Below are positions 1 to 5,811 of a stretch of DNA of 9,394 nucleotides, one piece after another. The number at the start of each line of letters is the position of its first letter. Position 1 is the first letter of the stretch. The position numbers were made by a program, and so were the translations under genes. The notes beneath the pieces were generated by a model. It searched no databases, had not been told where the DNA came from, and saw only the letters and a list, made by a program, of their open reading frames with translations. The DNA comes from Nanobdellota archaeon (GTDB lineage: Archaea > Nanobdellota > Nanobdellia > Woesearchaeales > JAUYGA01): positions 1 through 9,394 of the forward strand of contig JAUYGA010000113.1 of the NCBI GenBank assembly GCA_030690755.1. The letters are read 5' to 3'.

Positions 1-93
1 TTGATACTGCTAACTCATTAATTTACTTATGGCACAATTTATTCTGGCTAGGTAATTAAGTTTTACTGTCCCACACCCGCAAATGACAAAAAA

Positions 94-102
94 TTTTTAT
101 AC
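94..102 (+). promoter_or_regulatory. Archaeal TATA box for the small zinc protein gene
   Basis: The T-rich run ending in TATAC, preceded by a purine-rich stretch (ACAAAAAA) that could act as a BRE for TFB, is centred about 29 bases before the ATG at 127. Archaeal transcription usually starts 25-30 bases after the TATA centre, so the mRNA would be leaderless or nearly so. That fits the lack of any Shine-Dalgarno sequence before 127. The assignment rests on position and composition only. Confidence 0.5.
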
Positions 103-126
103 TTGAGATAACTAGCGAAAAACAAA

Positions 127-342
127 ATGGTTGATAAATGCAAAGATCATAACAAAGATGCTGTAACTAGATGTGTTTGGTGCAATAAAGCATTATGTTC
201 AATATGTGAAGGTTTAAGGGACGGTAAAAAGGTTTATTGCGGTAATTGTTCAAAAAAGCTTTCAGAACACATCTCTGAAAAGAATTTAAGACGCGCAGAA
301 GCAGAATCCAATATGGAAATGACTCATTTTAAAAGAAAATGA
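127..342 (+). CDS. Small B-box-like double zinc-finger protein (71 aa)
   Basis: This 71-residue protein carries eight evenly placed metal ligands: C5, H8, C16, C19, C24, C27, C38 and C41. The spacing is C-x2-H-x7-C-x2-C-x4-C-x2-C-x10-C-x2-C. It resembles the B-box type zinc finger seen alone or at the N-terminus of prokaryotic membrane proteins such as some rhomboid proteases, and suggests two structural zinc ions. The tail (residues 42-71) is charged and probably helical, with no membrane segment. Family knowledge points to a protein-interaction or adaptor role; no enzymatic function is apparent. A TATA box lies just upstream and no ribosome binding site is seen, so the message is probably leaderless. 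The next gene starts 137 bases later with its own likely promoter, so the two need not be functionally linked. The gene call is strong; the function is unknown. Confidence 0.82.
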   Translation: MVDKCKDHNKDAVTRCVWCNKALCSICEGLRDGKKVYCGNCSKKLSEHISEKNLRRAEAESNMEMTHFKRK

Positions 343-412
343 AAGTGAATGAAAGAACAATAAATGAAAACAAAATAAAATGATGACAAATAACAGTAAA
401 TATTAAATAACA

Positions 413-432
413 ATTAATAATCATTAATAATC
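413..432 (+). repeat. Perfect 10-bp tandem repeat (2 copies)
   Basis: ATTAATAATC occurs twice back to back, a few bases upstream of the proposed TATA box of the biosynthetic cluster. It may be a regulator-binding direct repeat or simply low-complexity AT-rich spacer. Positions 343-478 otherwise hold A-rich sequence with no convincing gene and no clear T-tract terminator for the upstream gene. Confidence 0.5.
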
Positions 433-436
433 AAGA

Positions 437-447
437 TATTAAAAATA
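437..447 (+). promoter_or_regulatory. Likely TATA box of the five-gene cluster
   Basis: TATTAAAAATA is nearly the same as the TTTAAAAATA element before the ABC transporter gene. Its centre is about 37 bases before the GTG at 479, which would give transcription starting near 468-472 and a leader of about 10 bases. It is the only good candidate promoter ahead of genes that are then separated by 12-68 bases with no other obvious promoter. An AGAGGT at 455-460 resembles a Shine-Dalgarno sequence but lies 18 bases from the GTG, too far to serve it. Confidence 0.45.
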
Positions 448-478
448 TGTTAAAAGAGGTCATTTTTAATAAAAAATA

Positions 479-1522
479 GTGGTGGTTTTGATTAATATAG
501 CTTTTTTGTATAATGTGAAAAAAGTAGCGCCTTCTTTGGAAAATCCCGAAGCAGACATCTATGCAGAATTTGATTCTCCTGAGACTATAGCTGGCATTAG
601 AAAGGCAATAGAAGCGAATAATCATAAAGTTATTTGTGTAGAAGCTGATGAATATGCATATCATAAGTTAAAGGAGCTTAAAGATAATAAAAAAGTTGAT
701 CTTGTTTTTAATATTGCCGAAGGTTTAAGGGGAGAATCCAGAGAATCGCATATTCCTGCAATGCTTGAGATGTTAGGTATCCCTTATACTGGTTCTGGAC
801 CATTGACTCTGGCAGTAACTCTTGACAAAGCCCGGACAAAAGAGATATTGAACCATTATAATATACCAAATGCAAAGTTTAAGGTTTTCAATTCAGAAAA
901 AGAACAATTGGGTGACTTAAAATTTCCTCTGATAATAAAACCTCTTGCAGAGGGTTCCAGTAAGGGAATAAAGGACGATTGTGTTGTTTATGATGAAAAA
1001 AAATTAAAAAAGAAAGTTTCGGAGATAATTAAAAAATATAAGCAGCCTGCTTTGGTCGAAGAATTTCTTGATGGAAGGGAATTCACTGTAGGTATTATTG
1101 GCAATGGCAAGGAAGCAAAAGTTTTGCCGATAATTGAGCTTAATTTTGATTTTTTGCCAAAGAACGCTGCGAAAATCGATTCATATGAAGCAAAATGGAT
1201 ATGGGATGATGGTACGAGCAAAATAGACCCTTTGATATGTCCTGCAAAACTCGACAAAAATACAAAAAAAGCAATAGAGGATGTTGCTCTGAAAGCATTC
1301 AATGTTCTTGGATGTAAAGATTGGGCCAGATTAGACATAAGATTCGATAAGGATAACCAGCCAAACATTATAGAAGTTAATTCGCTGCCGGGAATAATTC
1401 CTGATCCTAAAGAAAACTCCAGATTGCCAAGAGCAGCTTATGCAGCAGGCATGAGTTATGAAGAGCTTTTGGGAAAAGTGATTGATGTTGCTGGCAAAAG
1501 ACATTCTATAAATATCAAATGA
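479..1522 (+). CDS. D-alanine-D-alanine ligase-like ATP-grasp enzyme
   Basis: This 347-residue ATP-grasp enzyme of the Ddl type would join two amino acids, or an amino acid to a peptide, through an acyl-phosphate made from ATP in the cytoplasm. Visible Ddl motifs are FNIAEGLRGESRE (77-89), YTGS (103-106), LDK (115-117), KPLAEGSSKGI (154-164), EEFLDGREFTVG (194-205), YEAKW (236-240, matching the EAKY loop that sets D-Ala preference in Ddl), and metal ligands D286, E299 and N301 in RLDIRFD...EVNSLPG. The N-terminal Glu-containing loop of E. coli DdlB is not recognisable; the segment reads AEFDSPETI (29-37) instead. Start choice: an in-frame TAA at 470-472 closes the frame, leaving GTG 479, GTG 482 or TTG 488; none has a close ribosome binding site. 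It heads the cluster. No alanine racemase or Mur ligase is in view, so the true substrates may not be D-Ala. The family assignment is confident, the substrate is not. Confidence 0.9.
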   Translation: MVVLINIAFLYNVKKVAPSLENPEADIYAEFDSPETIAGIRKAIEANNHKVICVEADEYAYHKLKELKDNKKVDLVFNIAEGLRGESRESHIPAMLEMLGIPYTGSGPLTLAVTLDKARTKEILNHYNIPNAKFKVFNSEKEQLGDLKFPLIIKPLAEGSSKGIKDDCVVYDEKKLKKKVSEIIKKYKQPALVEEFLDGREFTVGIIGNGKEAKVLPIIELNFDFLPKNAAKIDSYEAKWIWDDGTSKIDPLICPAKLDKNTKKAIEDVALKAFNVLGCKDWARLDIRFDKDNQPNIIEVNSLPGIIPDPKENSRLPRAAYAAGMSYEELLGKVIDVAGKRHSINIK

Positions 1523-1556
1523 TGGTTATCAGATAATTGATGGGTATCAAATAATT
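1521..1556 (+). repeat. Imperfect 18-bp tandem duplication (16/18 identical)
   Basis: GATGGTTATCAGATAATT (1521-1538) is followed directly by GATGGGTATCAAATAATT (1539-1556). The first copy overlaps the stop codon of the upstream gene. The unit fills most of the 58-base spacer before the first MurL-like gene. No hairpin or T tract is evident, so it is not an obvious terminator. It may be a replication-slippage duplication or a protein or RNA recognition site. Confidence 0.7.
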
Positions 1557-1580
1557 AAAAATAAGCAAGGGAATAAAAAT

Positions 1581-2969
1581 ATGAAGCTGAACATTTTATT
1601 TTCTGAAAAAAAGAATGGTCTTTGTGTGAATTTCAAAAACAGGAATTATCAAGTAATTTTTTCTCCAAACCATTGGCAAGAACTCAGCAAAGACCAAAGG
1701 AATTTTTTCATGGACAATTATGCTTTTCTGAAGAGCGTGCATTTTCCTTTGATGTTCTCTGAAAAAGAAATAAATCTCAACACCGCTGAGCCTTTGCTTA
1801 AAAGTCAGTTCATCAGGATGCAACTTATGGACATCCCATCATTAGCCTATTCCGAAGACAAATCTCCTGAGGACAAGGCAGATTTGATAAGAAACGCAAA
1901 TTACAAGTTTAAGGACACCAAAATCAAAAGAATGAAATTTTCAGGATTTGATGATCCTAATTCAAGCATCATAAGTTTCTCGTTTGGGAAAGACAGCTTA
2001 ATCACATTAGGCCTTGCAAAAGAACTAGGCCTTAAAACAAACCTGTTCATGTCAGAAGAAAAAGGCGCGCCAATAGAAATGAACTATAAGAACAAGCTTT
2101 CAACTAACTTCAAAAAGGAATTCGGGTTAGAGATTGAAAAAGTCTTTAATGACGCCATGCTTCTTCACGATTTTGATTATTTCAAGATAAAAAGCAAAAA
2201 CCAATATCTGTTGAGCCATCTGATAACAGAATATGTCATGCTTGCAATGCCTTCTGCGCATTATCATAATTCAAAATATATTTTTTTAGGCAATGAAAGA
2301 AGCTGTAATTATTATGTATTGGACAAGTTTGGGAACAGATGTTATCCTGCTTTTGACCAGAGCTCTGAATGGAATGCTGAAATGAACACTTTTCTTGCAA
2401 AATTCAGTAAATTGAAAGTTGCAAGTCTGATAGAACCAGTAGGGGATCTCGCAATTTTAAAAATACTTTACAAAAGATATCCAGAGCTCGCAAAATACCA
2501 ATATTCATGTTTTCCAGATGAAAGCAAAAAAGTTGCCAATGCCAGGTGGTGCGGTCACTGCACAAAATGCGCAAGGCTTTATATTATGTTAACTGCGCTG
2601 GGTATTGACCCTAAGGTAGTTGGTTTTACAAATAACATGCTTAATGGCGAGGCAAGATATTATTCTATTTTTGATGAACAGAAAAATGAGAGCAAAGATA
2701 ATTCAAATAAAAATCAAAACAAGAGGATGCTTTATGAAGAGATAGGTGTTGGAAGAAATGAACAGCTTTTTTCATTCTATCTGGCGTATAAAAATGGAGC
2801 AACAGGCAAGTTGATAAATAAATTTAAGGAAAAGTATTTGGATTTTGCAAAAGAAAAAGAGGAAGAATGGAGAACCGAGTTCTTCGGGATACATGAATCA
2901 AAAATGCAAGTTTCAAAAAAATTAAAAACAAAAATCTATTCAATATACAAAGAGGAGTTGAGTGATTAA
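1581..2969 (+). CDS. MurL-like PP-loop protein, paralogue 1
   Basis: This 462-residue protein has an ATP-pyrophosphatase (PP-loop) signature, SFSFGKDSL (132-140), a variant of SGGxDS. Downstream are GNERS (237-241), FDQSSEW (258-264), SLIEP (282-286) and a cysteine cluster: C310, then RWCGHCTKCARLY (322-334) with C324, C327 and C330, probably binding zinc. This order resembles MurL, the Xanthomonas enzyme that uses ATP to epimerise the terminal L-Glu of UDP-MurNAc-L-Ala-L-Glu; that comparison is from memory of the family, not a search. The N-terminal 120 residues are unassigned. Residues 393-439 form a block strikingly shared with the next gene. The start has a weak AAGGGA 8 bases upstream. 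A likely role is ATP-dependent activation and inversion of a peptide C-terminal residue, but other PP-loop chemistry (amidation, thiolation) is possible. Acceptor and residue are unknown. Confidence 0.85.
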   Translation: MKLNILFSEKKNGLCVNFKNRNYQVIFSPNHWQELSKDQRNFFMDNYAFLKSVHFPLMFSEKEINLNTAEPLLKSQFIRMQLMDIPSLAYSEDKSPEDKADLIRNANYKFKDTKIKRMKFSGFDDPNSSIISFSFGKDSLITLGLAKELGLKTNLFMSEEKGAPIEMNYKNKLSTNFKKEFGLEIEKVFNDAMLLHDFDYFKIKSKNQYLLSHLITEYVMLAMPSAHYHNSKYIFLGNERSCNYYVLDKFGNRCYPAFDQSSEWNAEMNTFLAKFSKLKVASLIEPVGDLAILKILYKRYPELAKYQYSCFPDESKKVANARWCGHCTKCARLYIMLTALGIDPKVVGFTNNMLNGEARYYSIFDEQKNESKDNSNKNQNKRMLYEEIGVGRNEQLFSFYLAYKNGATGKLINKFKEKYLDFAKEKEEEWRTEFFGIHESKMQVSKKLKTKIYSIYKEELSD

Positions 2970-2998
2970 TTTTTAAGAGGATAATTTATGGAGACAAA

Positions 2999-4357
2999 AT
3001 GTTAAAACCATCATCAGAACCATCATTGAAACAATCAGAAAAACAGTCGTTGAAACCATATTACGAATTACAAGGAAACTTAATGAAGATAGCTGTGGCT
3101 GGAAATAGTTTTGATATAGAATATGATAAGGATTCTCTTAAAGGGTTAGGAAAACAGAATTGTGAAGCAATACTGGATAATTTGGTGTGTTTGTTCACGA
3201 TGCCTTGGGCATTAAATAATCCCCTCATCTATAAGAACAAACCCTTTTTTTATCAGTCAATAGAGAAAGGCGTTCTTAATGACATTCCAAGAATTGCAGA
3301 AGAAGTAGATGGAGATACGAAAAGCCTTATTGACGCATTTAAGAGCATGAAAATCAGGTTTGGAAATGATGCAAAAAAAATATCATTGAAGGAACAGCCT
3401 GATGAAAACAGTATTATGATGGGTATGTCTTTTGGGAAAGATAGTTTGTTGTCATTTGGGCTTGCGGAAGAACTCAATTTAAACAATAACTTGATATTTT
3501 TTAATGATACAGAGGAGCTTGACGCTAATGAGTATAAGCATAAAATCCTTTTAATCAAAGATTTCACAAAAAAATTCAAAAAGAATATTAACATTGTCAG
3601 GGATAATACAGACAAAATATTTACAGATCAGACAAAGACTGTAGAAGAATTTACAAAGACAAATGCAATGCTGTCTTATGCGCTTGAGATTCTTCCTGTG
3701 GCAAAAAAATTCAATTCTAAATATATTGTTTTTGGCAATGAACATAACTTCAATGATTCTTTTCAAAATAAAGATGGTTATAAGGCCTTCACCTCTTATG
3801 ACCAGACAAGCGAATACATGGAGATGATTAATAATCAGTTTGATGATTTCGGCGGCGACTTCCGGGTTTTAAGTTTGATTGAGCCGATATACAATATTGC
3901 AGAATATAAGATGCTATTAAGATATCCGAATCTTTTGAAGTATGTCATGTCCTGTTCTGGATCTGAAAAAGAAAGATGGTGTTACAGCTGCCCTATGTGC
4001 GCAAAGACCTATATTTTTTCTTTGGCTGTTGGTCTAAAACCTGCTAAAATGAGTTTTAAAGTGAATTTTCTCGACAAAAAACATGAGCAGGAATATCCTT
4101 TGTTTTCAAAACCAAAAAGAGCTTATGAAAGACCTCCTGCAGTCAGAGACGAGCAGTTGTTTGCATTCTATCTTGCATTCAAGAATGGCGCAAAAGGGTA
4201 TTTGATTGACAAATTCAAAGAACATCATCTAAACGAAGCAAAAGAGCGGGAAGAAGAATTACGAAAGAAATTTTTCGGGATACATGAAGGAAAAACTATA
4301 CCTAAAAAAATCAGGCCTGAACTGATTTCTATATTTAAAGAGGAATTGGACTATTGA
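2999..4357 (+). CDS. MurL-like PP-loop protein, paralogue 2
   Basis: This is a paralogue of the preceding gene in the same order and orientation. It has the PP-loop SFGKDSL (144-150), GNEHN (246-250), YDQTSEY (267-273), SLIEP (292-296) and the cysteine cluster C319, C328, C331 and C334 in RWCYSCPMCAKTYI. The C-terminal block 384-430 is 33/47 identical to residues 393-439 of the neighbour, and both proteins end with an SI(Y/F)KEEL-type tail. The remainder is much more diverged, suggesting an old duplication and different substrates. The first 28 residues are Ser/Lys/Gln-rich, have no counterpart in the paralogue, and precede M29 at 3083, which has AAGGA 6 bases upstream. The true start may therefore be 3083, giving 424 aa. 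By family analogy it activates a carboxylate as an acyl-adenylate for epimerisation; the actual substrate is unknown. Confidence 0.85.
   Translation: MLKPSSEPSLKQSEKQSLKPYYELQGNLMKIAVAGNSFDIEYDKDSLKGLGKQNCEAILDNLVCLFTMPWALNNPLIYKNKPFFYQSIEKGVLNDIPRIAEEVDGDTKSLIDAFKSMKIRFGNDAKKISLKEQPDENSIMMGMSFGKDSLLSFGLAEELNLNNNLIFFNDTEELDANEYKHKILLIKDFTKKFKKNINIVRDNTDKIFTDQTKTVEEFTKTNAMLSYALEILPVAKKFNSKYIVFGNEHNFNDSFQNKDGYKAFTSYDQTSEYMEMINNQFDDFGGDFRVLSLIEPIYNIAEYKMLLRYPNLLKYVMSCSGSEKERWCYSCPMCAKTYIFSLAVGLKPAKMSFKVNFLDKKHEQEYPLFSKPKRAYERPPAVRDEQLFAFYLAFKNGAKGYLIDKFKEHHLNEAKEREEELRKKFFGIHEGKTIPKKIRPELISIFKEELDY
3072..3076 (+). promoter_or_regulatory. Possible ribosome binding site favouring a start at 3083
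   Basis: AAGGA lies 6 bases before an in-frame ATG at 3083, 84 bases inside the longest reading frame of the second MurL-like gene. Homology with the first MurL-like protein begins close to this methionine, while the preceding 28 residues are low-complexity. The ATG at 2999 has only GGAGA 4 bases upstream, so both starts remain possible. Confidence 0.4.
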
Positions 4358-4369
4358 GATTATAAAAAG

Positions 4370-5743
4370 ATGGCAGACAAAGTAAGCGGTAAAATCGGTA
4401 AATTATATGCCAAAAACAACAAAGAAGTTCTTATTTTTGTAGCGTTATTTGTGGAGAACAATGACCTAAACAATATTGTCAAGAGTCTAAAGAATCCAAA
4501 ACAAGTGCTGATAGTTTCAGACCAGTTCTGCGAATCATTCGACAGATCAAATTTCATAATTGATGATTTTAAGGATATAAAAAAAACAATAAATAAGATT
4601 CAAGAATGGAAAAATGAGAGTGATATTCCTTGCATTAATTTCAAGGGAATTATCGGAATAGATGATGAGGATGGTTTTCAAGCGACAAGAAAGATTGCTA
4701 ATTCATTTAAACTCAAATTTTATAGAAAGGAAACAACATCTAGAGCATCTAATAAGTTTCTGATGAAAAAGCACTTTAAAAAACAAGGGATCGTGACTCC
4801 TGATTTCAGGCTCATTTCGTCAAAAGATTGTGATTTCAAAAACACAAGTGGTTTCAGAAACATGAAATTTCCAGTTGTTCTGAAATTGCTGACAGGAACA
4901 GGCAGCGAATTTATATTTCTCAATAAGACAAAAAAAGAATTGCAGGATAATTTTGGCTATCTTATAAAAAGTCTGAAGAACAGGAAAGACGAAAGGTTGA
5001 GAAACATAAGTTTCGGTTTGGATGAAAAAAGAATAAAAGTTGATACCAAAAAAACATTCCTTCTTGAAGAGTTTGTTGGCGGCGAAGAGTATAGTTTTGA
5101 TTTTATCGTCTGGAAAGGTAAAGTGAAAATATTGAGGATAATAAAGAAGTTTGATGATGGATCAGATGATAAGGCAATAGGCATGTTCAACGGATATGCG
5201 CTCGTTAATGAAACGCGTTTGTCTCGGTTTGGAATAAAAATAAAAACATTAGAGGAGATTTCAGAAAAAATAGCGCTCGCATTTCAAATAGAAAAAGGCG
5301 CGTGTATGGTGGATTTTAAATTCTATAATGGAAAAGTTTATGTTATTGAGAGCTCTATCAGAACAGGATGCGCGCCATTCATTCATCTGATGAGGTTGGT
5401 TTATGGATATTCAAGTTTAGGTTATCTTATGGATGCAATTCTGGAAGACAGAAAAAAAATTGATTATAGACTTCCTGAAAAGGAAGGCATGATTGTTTAT
5501 ATAAAATCAGACAAAACAGGAAAGATCAAAAAAGCGGATTTCTCCAAATTGAGAAATTTAACAAAAAGCATAAATATGCTGGATTATCACATTTATTGCA
5601 AACAAGGGGATATTATCGGCGATCTGCCAGAGGATTATTATGACAAGATTCTTGGATACATTGTAGTTGAAGGTTATCAGGAAGTTGATCATGTTTTAGA
5701 TGAGATAAAAAAGAATACTGATATCAAAATATCGACTGAATAA
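4370..5743 (+). CDS. Divergent ATP-grasp ligase with probable L-amino-acid-ligase-like C-terminus
   Basis: This 457-residue protein is recognisable as an ATP-grasp carboxylate-amine ligase of the carbamoyl-phosphate synthase / L-amino acid ligase type. The pre-ATP-grasp region (1-125) ends in GIDDEDGFQATRKIA (97-110). The ATP-grasp core includes SNKFLMKKHFKKQGIVTP (127-144), FPVVLKLLTGTGSEF (167-181), LLEEFVGGEEYSFDF (231-245) and MVDFKF...VIESSIRTG (313-333). D315 and E327 are expected metal ligands, but the usual E-x-N is E-S-S, so the Asn position is Ser329; R331 is kept. The KP of the glycine-rich loop is KL. The tail (370-457) contains LGYIVVEGYQEVDHVLDEI (428-446), which recalls the C-terminal domain of bacilysin-type amino acid ligases. 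It starts 12 bases after the preceding stop without a clear ribosome binding site, consistent with co-transcription. It probably forms a peptide or amide bond in the same pathway; substrates are unknown. Confidence 0.85.
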   Translation: MADKVSGKIGKLYAKNNKEVLIFVALFVENNDLNNIVKSLKNPKQVLIVSDQFCESFDRSNFIIDDFKDIKKTINKIQEWKNESDIPCINFKGIIGIDDEDGFQATRKIANSFKLKFYRKETTSRASNKFLMKKHFKKQGIVTPDFRLISSKDCDFKNTSGFRNMKFPVVLKLLTGTGSEFIFLNKTKKELQDNFGYLIKSLKNRKDERLRNISFGLDEKRIKVDTKKTFLLEEFVGGEEYSFDFIVWKGKVKILRIIKKFDDGSDDKAIGMFNGYALVNETRLSRFGIKIKTLEEISEKIALAFQIEKGACMVDFKFYNGKVYVIESSIRTGCAPFIHLMRLVYGYSSLGYLMDAILEDRKKIDYRLPEKEGMIVYIKSDKTGKIKKADFSKLRNLTKSINMLDYHIYCKQGDIIGDLPEDYYDKILGYIVVEGYQEVDHVLDEIKKNTDIKISTE

Positions 5744-5811
5744 GATCAGACAGAAAATAAAAAAAAATAAGAAAATAAAAAAGTACAATCAATAAATAAA
5801 CTGAGTAAGAA

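Noticed and set aside
3..59. Open frame running in from the left edge to a TAA at 57-59, possibly the end of an upstream gene
   Set aside because: Only 18 codons are open, which is common by chance at this AT content, and no family motif can be read from it.
413..432. CRISPR-like repeat
   Set aside because: There are only two 10-bp units with no spacer between them and no Cas genes in the window.
455..460. AGAGGT as the ribosome binding site of the Ddl-like gene
   Set aside because: It is 18 bases from the GTG at 479, and the in-frame TAA at 470-472 prevents an earlier start, so it cannot serve that gene in the usual way.
988..1368. Minus-strand open frame of 126 codons inside the Ddl-like gene
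   Set aside because: It is fully antisense to a gene with clear ATP-grasp motifs, and its translation is Ser/Phe-rich low-information sequence typical of a shadow frame.
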